Below are positions 26,117-35,132 of a DNA stretch of 64,000 bases, one piece after another. Origin of the DNA: Pedomonas mirosovicensis (GTDB lineage Bacteria > Pseudomonadota > Alphaproteobacteria > Sphingomonadales > Sphingomonadaceae); contig NZ_JAKFIA010000001.1 of assembly GCF_022569295.1 (NCBI RefSeq), positions 2,309,001 to 2,373,000 of the forward strand, in the 5' to 3' direction. A program made the position numbers and the translations under genes. The notes beneath the pieces were generated by a model, which did not search any database, was not told where the DNA came from, and saw nothing but the letters and a program-made list of their open reading frames with translations. Numbering within the stretch: position 1 is the stretch's first letter; each line of letters begins with the position of its first letter.

Positions 26117-27049
26117 CTAGCCACGACGCTTCCGCCCGTCAACCGGGCTCGGCATATTAGCAAGCGGGTGCTTCTCGTTTACCAACTCAACCAGACGCGC
26201 CTCGGCCACATGCGTGTAGATCTGCGTGGTGGCGATATCGGCATGGCCGAGCATCTGTTGTAAGGCACGCAAATCCGCGCCGTTGTCAAGCAAATGGGTG
26301 GCAAAAGCATGCCTGAGAACATGCGGAGACAAACGCTCCGGCGGCACGCCCGCCTCAAGCCCCAACTCGCGCACAAGCTGAAACAGCCGAACCCGGGTCA
26401 GGTGCCCGCTCTTGCCCCCGGAGGGGAAGAGATAGCGCGCCTCCTCGGGCACATGCTCGCGCCAGGCGCTGACGGCCGCCAGCGCCTGGGTGGATAGCGG
26501 CACCAGCCGCTCCTTCCCGCCCTTGCCCTTGAGGATGATGTAGGGCCTGCCGGGCGCAATGGCATTGCGCGGCAGGCTGACCAGCTCGGTCGCCCTGAGG
26601 CCGGAGCCGTAGAGCAGCTCCATCAACGCGACCAGCCGCACGCTGGCCGGCACCGGCGCGCGCTCCAGCCGGGCCTTGGCCGCCTCGAACAGGCGGTCCA
26701 CCTCATCCCGGCTCAGCGATTTGGGAAGCCGCTGCGCCGGCGCGGGAACCAGAAGATCGCTGGCCGGATTGTCGCGCCGCCAGCCCTCGCGGAAGGCGAA
26801 CAGGAAGAACTGCCGCAGGCACGACAGCTTGCGCGAGATGGACGCGCGCGCCAGGCTGCCCTGCCCGGCCAGCCAGCCGCGCAGGTTCTCGGCCTCGGCC
26901 GCCAGCAATCGCCCGCCCAGCGCCTCGCTGACAAGCCGCAGGTCGCGCTCGTAAGCCGCCAGCGTGTTGCGTGCCGCGCCCTTCTCTGACGCCAGCATGT
27001 CAAGAAACAGGCCGATGGCGGCCGGGTCCGTGAGGCGGCGGTCGCTCAT
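26117..27049 (-). CDS. xerD: Tyrosine recombinase XerD
   Basis: A 310-residue site-specific recombinase that resolves chromosome dimers at dif with XerC and FtsK. The SAM-like N-terminal core-binding domain is followed by the catalytic domain with Arg (GSGLRATELV), the His-X-X-Arg pair (SPHVLRHAFATHLL), a second His (MLGHADIATT) and the nucleophile Tyr (TQIYTHV). The housekeeping context (hyp620-xerD-accA opposite aroK-aroB) identifies it as chromosomal XerD rather than a mobile integrase. It starts six bases after the large secreted protein gene ends. Confidence 0.94.
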   Translation of the reverse strand: MSDRRLTDPAAIGLFLDMLASEKGAARNTLAAYERDLRLVSEALGGRLLAAEAENLRGWLAGQGSLARASISRKLSCLRQFFLFAFREGWRRDNPASDLLVPAPAQRLPKSLSRDEVDRLFEAAKARLERAPVPASVRLVALMELLYGSGLRATELVSLPRNAIAPGRPYIILKGKGGKERLVPLSTQALAAVSAWREHVPEEARYLFPSGGKSGHLTRVRLFQLVRELGLEAGVPPERLSPHVLRHAFATHLLDNGADLRALQQMLGHADIATTQIYTHVAEARLVELVNEKHPLANMPSPVDGRKRRG

Positions 27050-27055
27050 CGGACC

Positions 27056-28918
27056 CTAGACTCCGTTGCGGATGAGGATTTCGGCCGCGATCAGCCCCGC
27101 TTCCTGCTTCAGCCCCACGATGGAGAGCGCCCGCGTGATCTCGAACAGGTAGGCGGGGCTCACCTGGGCAGCATCCTTGCCGAGACCGGCGGCGCTGAGC
27201 AGGATGACCTCGCCCTTGCGCCCGGCCTTGGCCGCCGCCCGCAAACGCCGGGTGTAGGCGTTGCTGACCAGCTCCACCTGCGCCGAGCGAGGCATCTCCG
27301 CCACCGGCAGCAGCTGCAAGCCGGTCATCGCCGCGCTGACCAGCTGGCGGCGGCGCGCCTGCTCGGCCCGCTCGCCGTCCTGCATATCGTCCCACAGCTC
27401 GAACAGGCCGACCGAGTGGGGCACATGCCCCCGCGCCTCAGCCGTTGCCACCAGCGGCCACAGCGCCATGAGCGGCGCGCCCGCTTGTGGGTTGCGGCCC
27501 TTCGCCTCGCGGCGGGCCAGATCATACCAGCGCAGGGCGGCCGGAACGTCGCCCGCCAGCAGGAGCGAACGGCCCAATTCGGGCGCGGCCCCGACCAGGG
27601 AAGCGCGCACCGGCAGCCGCGCCGCGGCATCTGACGTAACCAGCAGCATGGCCGCCTTGCCGTGGGGCCACGAGGCGGCATTCCACAGGTCGCGCATGGC
27701 CTGAACCCGCGCGGGAAGGGAGCTGGCCTGATAGGCCGTGCGAAGCTTGCCGACCGGCAGCGCCCGAATGGCGGTTTCGTCAAGACCGGCCGCCTGCAGC
27801 GACCACAGGTTGATGAGGTCCCGTGCGGGCAGCGCGCCGGTGGCGGCTGCCGTGCGGGCCGCTTCCAGCCGCACGGCCAGCGGCAGGCTGCCGTTGCGGG
27901 TCAGCCAGCCCTTGACCGCCGTGTTGGCGTCCGCCAGCCGCTGACGCGGCACCTCGACCCCGCCCGCCAGCGCCATGGCGAGGCGATAGGTGGTCAGCCG
28001 CGCCGTCTGCGGCCAGGCGGCGTTCACGCCCCGATCGCTGCCGGCAAGAGTGGTCGAGACCACCTCGGCCAGCTGAATATCGAAGGTCTTGGCGGTGCGG
28101 TTCTCCCGCTCCCGATCGAGCGTCAGCGCCGCGCCGGCGTCATCGCCCTGAAGCGCCGCGCACACGGCGGACGCCAGCGGCCACACCGGGTCCGCCGACA
28201 CCGTGATGCCGGTCTGCACCAGAGGGCACAGGCCTGGCACGTCGCCCGCCGCCATGTGGGCCTGCGGCGCCACATCGAACATGCGGCGGGTGAAGCTGGA
28301 GACCGGCACCTGCGCCACCAGCCGGCGCGCGCCCTCGGCCTCGCCCATGCGAAGCAGGAGGTGCGCCCGCTCCGCCACGAAATTGGCCGGCAGCACGCCT
28401 TCCGGCGTCGGGGTGCGGGTCAGCAGCGCCCGGCGCAGCAGCACATGGCCCCAGCGAGATGCCGTGGGCGCCGGCAGGCCGCGCAGAAAATCGCGCACGA
28501 AGGGACCGCTTGAGCCGGCCCAGAGGGTTTCCTCGAACCCGCCCGTCCTTGGGCCGTGCAGCCCGATGAGGTCGGACTGGGACAGGATGGCAAGGCGCGT
28601 CTGCGGCTCGGGCGCGGCAGGCTCGGCCACCTCCTCCGCCTGCGGCACGGTCTCCTCCGGCACCGCCTCGACGCCGGGGACTGCCGCGTCGCCAACCGGC
28701 GCGGGCTCTTCCACAGGCGGGGGCGGCGGCGGGGCGAAGGTGCCCGCAGGCAGCAGGGATTTGGGCGCGGCCGACGGCGGCACCTGCGGCGCAGGCACCG
28801 GCGCAGCGCCAGGCGCGGCCTGAAACGCGGCAGCAGGCGCAACAAACCCTTCTGCCGCCAGCGCCGTTACCAGAACTGCAAGGGCCGAGGCGGTGGCTTT
28901 AAGCCCCAAGCTTCTCAT
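27056..28918 (-). CDS. Large exported alphaproteobacterial protein of unknown function
   Basis: A 620-residue protein. A cleavable signal peptide (LKATASALAVLVTALAAEGF, then Ala-rich site near residue 31) is followed by a Pro/Ala/Glu-rich linker (about 32-105) and then an Ala/Leu-rich, apparently all-helical region resembling tandem TPR/Sel1-like helices. No catalytic motif was recognised. A similar long protein between aroK and xerD is a conserved but uncharacterised feature in several alphaproteobacteria, as far as I recall. The first 20 bases overlap the end of the 46-residue membrane protein gene, implying translational coupling. Confidence 0.85.
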   Translation of the reverse strand: MRSLGLKATASALAVLVTALAAEGFVAPAAAFQAAPGAAPVPAPQVPPSAAPKSLLPAGTFAPPPPPPVEEPAPVGDAAVPGVEAVPEETVPQAEEVAEPAAPEPQTRLAILSQSDLIGLHGPRTGGFEETLWAGSSGPFVRDFLRGLPAPTASRWGHVLLRRALLTRTPTPEGVLPANFVAERAHLLLRMGEAEGARRLVAQVPVSSFTRRMFDVAPQAHMAAGDVPGLCPLVQTGITVSADPVWPLASAVCAALQGDDAGAALTLDRERENRTAKTFDIQLAEVVSTTLAGSDRGVNAAWPQTARLTTYRLAMALAGGVEVPRQRLADANTAVKGWLTRNGSLPLAVRLEAARTAAATGALPARDLINLWSLQAAGLDETAIRALPVGKLRTAYQASSLPARVQAMRDLWNAASWPHGKAAMLLVTSDAAARLPVRASLVGAAPELGRSLLLAGDVPAALRWYDLARREAKGRNPQAGAPLMALWPLVATAEARGHVPHSVGLFELWDDMQDGERAEQARRRQLVSAAMTGLQLLPVAEMPRSAQVELVSNAYTRRLRAAAKAGRKGEVILLSAAGLGKDAAQVSPAYLFEITRALSIVGLKQEAGLIAAEILIRNGV

Positions 28919-29039
28919 TCGGGATGACCTTCTCGACCCGCTCCTGCGGCGCTTTCACGTCGGCAACGCCGAAATAAACGGTTGCGCCGATTATGACCAG
29001 GAGCAACAGGCCCAGAAGGATCGATAATATTCGCCCCAT
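28899..29039 (-). CDS. Small single-pass membrane protein (46 residues)
   Basis: Reads MGRILSILLGLLLLVIIGAT, then VYFGVADVKAPQERVEKVIP and NEKLGA before TAA. One transmembrane helix (about 4-22) is followed by a charged periplasmic or cytosolic tail. AAGGA lies seven bases before the ATG. Its stop falls 20 bases inside the downstream exported-protein gene, which supports real, coupled translation. It is the first gene of the run leading to xerD and accA. Function unknown; it may assist its large neighbour. Confidence 0.75.
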   Translation of the reverse strand: MGRILSILLGLLLLVIIGATVYFGVADVKAPQERVEKVIPNEKLGA

Positions 29040-29220
29040 GACATCCTTACCTTTATGCGACACATCGCGTACCCGGCACGAGGCATGCGCCTCCGGCTGC
29101 CCGATACGGTGGCCCTCCTACGCTGCGAAGGCCAATTCTCGCGCGGCCGGACTTGGACGGCCGCCTCTCCCGTGTGTATAGCGGTGCAAATCCATGACCA
29201 AAAGTGAAAGTTGACGCAGC

Positions 29221-29817
29221 TTGGCGAAGACCCATCCCCAGCGTAAACCGGTCCAGCGCAAACCGACGCAGCCCTCGCGCCGCCGCGGCCTCCTGGCCAA
29301 GCCCATCGTTCTGGTGGGGCTGATGGGCGTTGGCAAGTCGACCATCGGCCGGCGGCTGGCCAGCCGCCTTAACCTGCCCTTCGTCGATGCGGACGAGGAA
29401 ATCGAGCGGGCGGCGGGCCTCTCCATCTCCGAGATCTTCGAACGCTACGGGGAGGAGACCTTCCGCGATGGCGAGCGCCGCGTCATCCGCCGCCTGCTGG
29501 ACGGCAGCGTGAAGGTGATCGCCACCGGCGGCGGCGCGTTCGTGCAGGATGAAACCCGGCAGGTCATCCTCGACCAGTCCATCGCCGTATGGATCGATGC
29601 GGATATCGACATCCTGGTCGAGCGCACCTCGCGGCGCAATACCCGGCCCCTGCTGCGCGCGGGCGACCCCAAGGAAATTCTCACCCGCCTTGCGGGCACC
29701 CGCTCGCCCTACTACGCCGAGGCCCCCATTCACATCCGCAGCGGGCGCGGCCCGCACGACGCGGCGGTGGATGCCATCATCACCGCCCTTCATCGCCAGG
29801 GATATCTGACCAAATGA
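29221..29817 (+). CDS. aroK: Shikimate kinase
   Basis: A 198-residue P-loop kinase that phosphorylates shikimate. Walker A is GLMGVGKST, the shikimate-binding DADEEIE (Asp) and FRDGERRV (Arg) follow, and TGGGAF is the substrate-binding Gly triplet. The lid Arg is in RRNTRPLL. The first 28 residues are a basic extension typical of alphaproteobacterial enzymes. The only upstream start in frame is TTG 29221, because a stop lies just before it. Its stop overlaps the aroB start as ATGA. Confidence 0.95.
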   Translation: MAKTHPQRKPVQRKPTQPSRRRGLLAKPIVLVGLMGVGKSTIGRRLASRLNLPFVDADEEIERAAGLSISEIFERYGEETFRDGERRVIRRLLDGSVKVIATGGGAFVQDETRQVILDQSIAVWIDADIDILVERTSRRNTRPLLRAGDPKEILTRLAGTRSPYYAEAPIHIRSGRGPHDAAVDAIITALHRQGYLTK

Positions 29818-30938
29818 CCCAAACCGCCCCCGTCCGCACCTACATCGACATCAACCTCGGGCCACGCAGCTACCCCATCCTCATCGGCGATGCGCTGCTG
29901 GACGAGGCGGGCGAGCATTTGCTGCCGCTGCTGCCGCGCAAGCGCACCGCCATCGTGACCGACGAAACCGTGGCCGAGCTGCACCTCCAGCGGCTGCTTG
30001 ATTCCTGCGAGCGCGCCGGGATCGTGGCCGAGCCGATCGTGCTGCCGGCGGGCGAGCAGACCAAATCCTTCCCTCATCTGGAGTGGCTCACCGAGCAGCT
30101 GCTGGAACTCGGCATCGAGCGCAAGGACGCCATCGTGGCGCTGGGCGGCGGGGTGATCGGCGATCTCGTTGGCTTTGCCGCCGCCATCCTGCGCCGCGGC
30201 TGCCCGTTCGTGCAGATCCCGACGACCCTGCTTTCGCAGGTGGATAGCTCCGTCGGCGGCAAGACCGGCATCAACACGCCTCAGGGCAAAAACCTCATCG
30301 GCGCCTTCCACCAGCCCAAGCTGGTGCTCATCGATACGGACGTGATCGACACCCTGCCGGATCGCGAGGCGCTGGCGGGCTACGCGGAAGTGGTGAAGTA
30401 CGGCCTCATCAACGACCCCGCGTTCTTCGCCTGGCTGGAAGAAAACGGCGAGGACGTGCTGGCGGGCGACCCCGAAAAACGCGCCCATGCCATTGCCGTC
30501 AGCTGCCGCGCCAAGGCCGCCGTGGTGGAAGAGGACGAGTTCGAGACCAAGGGCCTGCGCGCCCTCCTCAACCTCGGCCACACTTTCGGCCACGCGCTGG
30601 AAGCGGAGCTGGGCTACACCGGCAAGCTGCTGCACGGCGAGGGCGTTGCGCTCGGCATGGTGCTGGCGTTCGAGCTTTCGGTGGAAATGGGCCTGTGCCC
30701 GCAGGAAGACCTTGAGCGCGTGCGCCGCCACCTCGATTCGGTAGGCCTGCCGACGACGCTCAAGCAGATCGGCCTGGAAGGCATGGGCGACAAGCTCGTC
30801 GCCCACATGGCGCAGGACAAGAAGATGGAGGCGGGCCGCCTCACCTTCATCCTCGCCCGCGGCATCGGCCAGTCCTACCTGGAGCGCAATGTGGACATGG
30901 AGCAGGTGAAGGCCCTGCTCAACCGCCCCTCCGCCTGA
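29814..30938 (+). CDS. aroB: 3-dehydroquinate synthase
   Basis: A 374-residue NAD- and metal-dependent enzyme that cyclises DAHP to 3-dehydroquinate, step two of the shikimate pathway. NAD-binding GGGVIGDLVGFAAA, the PTTLLSQVDSSVGGKTGIN active-site stretch and the zinc ligands Glu (AGYAEVVKYGLI), His (LNLGHTFGHALE) and a later His (LHGEGVALGM) are all present. Coupled to aroK through an ATGA overlap. Confidence 0.97.
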   Translation: MTQTAPVRTYIDINLGPRSYPILIGDALLDEAGEHLLPLLPRKRTAIVTDETVAELHLQRLLDSCERAGIVAEPIVLPAGEQTKSFPHLEWLTEQLLELGIERKDAIVALGGGVIGDLVGFAAAILRRGCPFVQIPTTLLSQVDSSVGGKTGINTPQGKNLIGAFHQPKLVLIDTDVIDTLPDREALAGYAEVVKYGLINDPAFFAWLEENGEDVLAGDPEKRAHAIAVSCRAKAAVVEEDEFETKGLRALLNLGHTFGHALEAELGYTGKLLHGEGVALGMVLAFELSVEMGLCPQEDLERVRRHLDSVGLPTTLKQIGLEGMGDKLVAHMAQDKKMEAGRLTFILARGIGQSYLERNVDMEQVKALLNRPSA

Positions 30939-30969
30939 GGGGTATCAGACTGACCAGCAAGGCGCGGCC

Positions 30970-32199
30970 ATGACCCTGACCGACATCGCCCTTCTCGGCG
31001 CGGCGTTCGCCCTCATTCTCGCCTCCGCCGTGCTGGAGACGGCGGGCATGAGCCTTGCGGGCTCGTCGGCCTCCCGTATCCATCGCATGGCGCGGGAAGG
31101 CGACCGCCGCGCCCTTCGGGCCGAGAAGCTGCTGGGCCAGCGCGACCGGCTCAACCGCGCCGCCATCCTCGGCGCGGTGCTGCTTAACACGCTGGCGGCA
31201 TCACTCGTCACCTTCGCGCTGGCGGATGCCTTCGGGACCGCCGCCGTTCTCTATGCGGCGCTCAGCGTGACGGCGCTGGTGTTCCTGCTGGCCGAGGCCC
31301 TGCCCCGCGCCATCGCCCCCACCCGGCCCGAACCGCTGGCCCTGCGGCTCGCCCCAGCGCTGGAGATCATCGCCCGCCCGCTCGGGCCGCTGGCCGACGC
31401 GCTGGTGCGCCTCATCCGCCGCCCGCTTGCCCGCCTGCATGTGGGCGGCAACGGCAACGCCCCGGCCTATGGCCCGATGGATGCCATCCGACGGCTAGAG
31501 GGCATGATCGACCTGGACGAAACCCTCGCCGACGACGTGATGGTCCACCGCCGCTCGGTCGAGATGCTGGACATCGCCACGCCGCCCGCGCAGATCGTCC
31601 GCATCGTCACCCGCTCGCGCCACACCCGCCTGCCGGTCTACCGCGACGACCCGGACAACATCATCGGCATCCTCCACAGCAAGAACCTGCTGCGGGCGCT
31701 CGCCAAGCGCGGCGCGCGGCCGGAAACCCTCATCATCGGCAAACTGCTGAGCCCGGCGTGGTTCGTGCCCAACACCACATCCTTGCGCGAACAGCTGAAC
31801 GCCTTCATCGCCCGCCGCTCCCAGTTCGCGCTCGTCGTTGATGAGTATGGCAGCTTTCAGGGCGTCATCACGCTCGCCGATATTCTCGCCCAGGTGCTGG
31901 GCGATATCACCGACACCGAGGACCGCCCCACCCCGCAAGGCGTTATCATCAACGACAACGGCAGCCTGACAGTCGAGGGCACCGTCACCATCCGCGACCT
32001 CAACCGCCGCTTCGGCTGGGACCTGCCGGAAGACGACGCCAACACCATCGCCGGACTGCTCATCAATGCCGTCCGCGTCATCCCGGTCAAGGGCCAGAGC
32101 TTCACCTACTATGGCCTGCGCTTCGACGTGCTGGAGCGCCGCCGCAACCAGATCACCCAGCTGCGCCTCACCCCGCTGGGACGTGAAACGGTGGTTTAG
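30970..32199 (+). CDS. CorC/HlyC-type transporter: DUF21 membrane domain with CBS pair
   Basis: A 409-residue inner-membrane protein of the CNNM/CorC family. The DUF21 domain (about residues 1-150) has three or four hydrophobic helices with TALVFLLAEALPRAIAPTRP. A tandem CBS module (about 185-310: DDVMVHRRSVEMLDIATPPA, then VDEYGSFQGVITLADILAQV) follows, and the CorC_HlyC domain (DNGSLTVEGTVTIRDLNRRF) ends the protein. Homologues mediate magnesium efflux or related divalent cation handling. It follows aroB by 31 bases, an order often seen in alphaproteobacteria. Confidence 0.93.
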   Translation: MTLTDIALLGAAFALILASAVLETAGMSLAGSSASRIHRMAREGDRRALRAEKLLGQRDRLNRAAILGAVLLNTLAASLVTFALADAFGTAAVLYAALSVTALVFLLAEALPRAIAPTRPEPLALRLAPALEIIARPLGPLADALVRLIRRPLARLHVGGNGNAPAYGPMDAIRRLEGMIDLDETLADDVMVHRRSVEMLDIATPPAQIVRIVTRSRHTRLPVYRDDPDNIIGILHSKNLLRALAKRGARPETLIIGKLLSPAWFVPNTTSLREQLNAFIARRSQFALVVDEYGSFQGVITLADILAQVLGDITDTEDRPTPQGVIINDNGSLTVEGTVTIRDLNRRFGWDLPEDDANTIAGLLINAVRVIPVKGQSFTYYGLRFDVLERRRNQITQLRLTPLGRETVV

Positions 32200-32319
32200 A
32201 GGTTTTGTGGTTCGGTTTGATTGCAGGAGGGACTGGATCCCCTGCAAAAACCTGCAAAAAGAAAGCAGAAGGCTTTAGATAGCCCGACCGCACCAGCACG
32301 TAATAGGGGACCAACCGCC

Positions 32320-33237
32320 ATGCGCCTTGCCTTCATGGGAACGCCGGACTTTGCCGTTGCCGCGCTTGATGCCTTGCACGCGGCGGGCCATGAGATCGTG
32401 TGCGTTTACACCCAGCCGCCGCGCCCGGCCAACCGGGGCAAGTCGCTGACGCCAACGCCAGTGCACAGCCGCGCCGAACAGCTGGGGATCGAGGTACGGC
32501 ATCCACTGAAGCTGCGCGGCCAGCAGGCGGAACTGGCGGCGTTCCGGGCGCTGGATCTGGACGTGGCGGTGGTCGCCGCCTACGGCCTCATCCTGCCGCA
32601 GGAGGTGCTGGACGCGCCCAAATACGGCTGCCTCAACATCCACGCCTCGCTGCTGCCGCGCTGGCGGGGGGCCGCGCCCATTCACCGGGCTATCGAGGCG
32701 GGGGATGCGGAGACCGGCATCACCATCATGCAAATGGATGCCGGACTGGACACCGGGGCGATGCTGCTCAAGCGCGCAACTCCCATTGGCGCGAAGGAGA
32801 CCACCGGCCAGTTGCACGACCGGCTGGCGGCCATGGGCGCAGAGATGATCGTCGAGGCGCTCGACAAGCTGCCCGCCCTCACGCCGGAACCCCAGCCCGA
32901 GGAGGGCGTCACCTACGCCTCCAAGATCGACAAGGCGGAAGCCAAGCTCGACTTCACCCAACCGGCCGCCGTGCTGGAGCGCAAGGTGCGGGCGCTCAAT
33001 CCCTTCCCCGGCGCCTATGCAGAGCTGAATGGCGAGCGCATCAAGGTGCTGGCCGCCGAGGTTGTGCCTGCCAAGGCGGGGGCCGAGCCCGGCACCGTGA
33101 TTGACGAGCGCATCACCATTGCCACGGCTGACGGCGCGCTGCGGCCGCTCGTGCTGCAACGGGCGGGCAAGCAGGCGCTGGAGGCCGAGGCCCTGCTTCG
33201 CGGCTTTTCCATTCCCTCCGGCGCGCGGTTCGGTTAA
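32320..33237 (+). CDS. fmt: Methionyl-tRNA formyltransferase
   Basis: A 305-residue enzyme that formylates initiator Met-tRNA using 10-formyl-tetrahydrofolate. The N-terminal catalytic domain has [20 protein letters not shown], the active-site Asn/His in [20 protein letters not shown], and [11 protein letters not shown]. The C-terminal OB-like domain has [20 protein letters not shown]. The ATG at 32320 gives the exact family start. The usual partner def (peptide deformylase) is not adjacent. It is followed nine bases later by truA. Confidence 0.97.
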   Translation: MRLAFMGTPDFAVAALDALHAAGHEIVCVYTQPPRPANRGKSLTPTPVHSRAEQLGIEVRHPLKLRGQQAELAAFRALDLDVAVVAAYGLILPQEVLDAPKYGCLNIHASLLPRWRGAAPIHRAIEAGDAETGITIMQMDAGLDTGAMLLKRATPIGAKETTGQLHDRLAAMGAEMIVEALDKLPALTPEPQPEEGVTYASKIDKAEAKLDFTQPAAVLERKVRALNPFPGAYAELNGERIKVLAAEVVPAKAGAEPGTVIDERITIATADGALRPLVLQRAGKQALEAEALLRGFSIPSGARFG

Positions 33238-33246
33238 CGGGGACGC

Positions 33247-34035
33247 ATGACCCGTTTCCGCCTGACAGTTGAGTTCGATGGCCGCCCGTTCATGGGCTGG
33301 CAGTTTCAGGAGCACGGTCCCTCGGTGCAGGGCGCGCTGGAAGAGGCCGTCTACAAGATCACGGGCGAGGAAGCGCAGGTGATTGCAGCCGGGCGGACGG
33401 ATGCGGGCGTCCATGCGCTGGCCATGACCGCGCATGTGGACATCGAAAAGCCGTTCACGCCCTTCAAGCTGCGCGAGGCGCTGAACGCCCGCCTGCGTCC
33501 CGACCCGGTCGCCGTGCTGGAATGCGAGATTGCCGAGCCCGACTTTCATGCCCGCTTCTCGGCGACCAAGCGCAGCTATCGCTACCGCATCATCAACCGC
33601 CGCGCGCCGCTCACCTTCGACAAGGGCCTTGCCTGGCAGGTGGCCGTGCCGCTCGACCATGAGGCCATGCACGCAGCAGCGCAAATTCTCGTCGGCAAGC
33701 ACGACTTCACCACCTTCCGCTCAGTGCACTGCCAGTCCGCCTCGCCCTTGAAGACGCTGGACAAGCTCATCGTCTCCCGCTGGGGGGACGAAATTATCGT
33801 GGAAACCGAGGCCCGCTCCTTCCTCCACCATCAGGTGCGCTCGATGGTCGGCTGCCTCAAGCTGGTGGGCGAGGGCAAGTGGACGGCGCGCGACCTGGAA
33901 AAAGCGCTCCACGCCTGCGACCGCGCCGCGCTCGGCTTCAACGCTCCGCCGGATGGTCTCTACTTCGTTGCCGCTGGCTACGAGCCCCTGCCCGCCGCCG
34001 CTGCCGACGAGCCGCTGGGCGAGGATGACGAGTAG
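33247..34035 (+). CDS. truA: tRNA pseudouridine(38-40) synthase
   Basis: A 262-residue pseudouridine synthase acting on the tRNA anticodon stem-loop. The catalytic Asp lies in [31 protein letters not shown] at the start and [13 protein letters not shown] near the C-terminus are family signatures. Complete, in the fmt-truA pair common in alphaproteobacteria. The C-terminal tail (about 15 residues) is acidic and not conserved. Confidence 0.97.
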   Translation: MTRFRLTVEFDGRPFMGWQFQEHGPSVQGALEEAVYKITGEEAQVIAAGRTDAGVHALAMTAHVDIEKPFTPFKLREALNARLRPDPVAVLECEIAEPDFHARFSATKRSYRYRIINRRAPLTFDKGLAWQVAVPLDHEAMHAAAQILVGKHDFTTFRSVHCQSASPLKTLDKLIVSRWGDEIIVETEARSFLHHQVRSMVGCLKLVGEGKWTARDLEKALHACDRAALGFNAPPDGLYFVAAGYEPLPAAAADEPLGEDDE

Positions 34036-34245
34036 GCACAGCCGAAATTACCCCGGCATAGCAACAGCATGGCAGCTGAAATCGCCCTGCTGAGACCTCA
34101 AAAAAAACAATTCGGTTAAATTTAAATAAACCGCAAAATCCCGCTTTTGGGACATTACTTACAACTAACAACTAATGTTTACTTAATTTAAGTATTTTTG
34201 CGATTTAATCAAATTGTGCGGACATCTCCGGCGTTCTGGAGGGTT
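34036..34245. promoter_or_regulatory. AT-rich leader with dyads upstream of the MHYT gene
   Basis: About 130 bases (34095-34225) are strikingly AT-rich against a GC-rich background. They contain a 21-base dyad (CGGTT at 34113-34117, AACCG at 34129-34133, AT core between), a perfect ACTTAA-T-TTAAGT palindrome (34181-34193) and two adjacent AACTAA units. A GGAGGG before the ATG provides the ribosome site. The region probably holds the promoter and regulator sites of the MHYT gene. Confidence 0.55.
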
Positions 34246-35034
34246 ATGATGATTTACACCGTGATGACATGCCTGCAGGAACAGCATGATATACGGTTCG
34301 TCGTCGCCGCTATCCTGATCTGCATCCTGTCCAGCACCACGGCAGTGCATCTTCTCGGGAACTGCCATAGCCTGCACTTTCCCTCCATTTCCACCAAGCT
34401 GCTGCCGGCCATCTGCGTGACCAGCATCGGCATCTGGGCCACGCACTTCGTCGCCGTCCTCGGCTACGACACCGGCCTTGATACCTGTTACAACCTGGCA
34501 ATCACGGGAATAGCCGCGCTGTTCTCATTCGTAACCGTTGCCTTCGGCATGGTGTTCGGCGTCTTTTTCAACTCCGTGCTGTCCTATGCCCTTGGCGGGC
34601 TGTACCTCGGGCTTGGCATCGCGGTGATGCATTTTCTCGGCATGTTCGCCGTTCAGGTGCATGGCTGGATGGTGTTCCACCTGCCCTATACCATCTTCGC
34701 CATCGTTGCCGGCTGCCTGCTCTCGGCCCTGGCGTTTGCCGCCTTCGCCTGCATCCGCTCCACATGGCGCTATCCCGTCGCCAGCTTCCTAATGGTCGTG
34801 GCGGTCTGCACCCTGCACTTCATCGCCATGAGCTGGACGGAATTCATCCCGTCGCCCGATCCGGTAAACATTGCGGATGGCATCAACGGCACGGTGCTGG
34901 CAATTGTGGTGTTTTCGCTCTGGGTCTTCGTCACCGTCATCGCGCTGGCTCGCCATTGGTCTTTCAGCCTGGACGAAGCCGACCAGCTGCCGGCAGGCCT
35001 GACCGCAGAACACAATACGCCGCAGCAGATTTAA
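34246..35034 (+). CDS. Stand-alone MHYT-domain membrane sensor
   Basis: A 262-residue integral membrane protein with seven predicted helices. Three repeats of the MHYT-type core are seen at helix ends: ATHFVAVLGYD, VMHFLGMFAVQ and LHFIAMSW, each keeping the His but replacing Met or Tyr at some positions. MHYT domains are proposed to bind copper and sense oxygen, CO or NO. Most are fused to GGDEF, EAL or kinase domains; this one ends shortly after the seventh helix with a 25-residue tail, so any output must come from a partner. GGAGGG lies just before two adjacent ATGs. Confidence 0.85.
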   Translation: MMIYTVMTCLQEQHDIRFVVAAILICILSSTTAVHLLGNCHSLHFPSISTKLLPAICVTSIGIWATHFVAVLGYDTGLDTCYNLAITGIAALFSFVTVAFGMVFGVFFNSVLSYALGGLYLGLGIAVMHFLGMFAVQVHGWMVFHLPYTIFAIVAGCLLSALAFAAFACIRSTWRYPVASFLMVVAVCTLHFIAMSWTEFIPSPDPVNIADGINGTVLAIVVFSLWVFVTVIALARHWSFSLDEADQLPAGLTAEHNTPQQI

Positions 35035-35132
35035 GGCACGGCCCAGGCGGGCAACCCAAACCGCGCAAATGCCGGCAAACTAAAAATGCGCCGCGTTTTG
35101 CCATGGCACGAGCGCAGCCGCTGCCCGCCCCC

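Noticed and set aside
26117-27049. Tyrosine recombinase as a phage or island integrase
   Set aside because: Length, motifs and housekeeping neighbours (accA, aroK, aroB) identify chromosomal XerD.
34095-34225. AT-rich stretch as a horizontally acquired island
   Set aside because: Only about 130 bases and purely intergenic. The MHYT gene itself is GC-rich like its neighbours, so a promoter region is the simpler reading.
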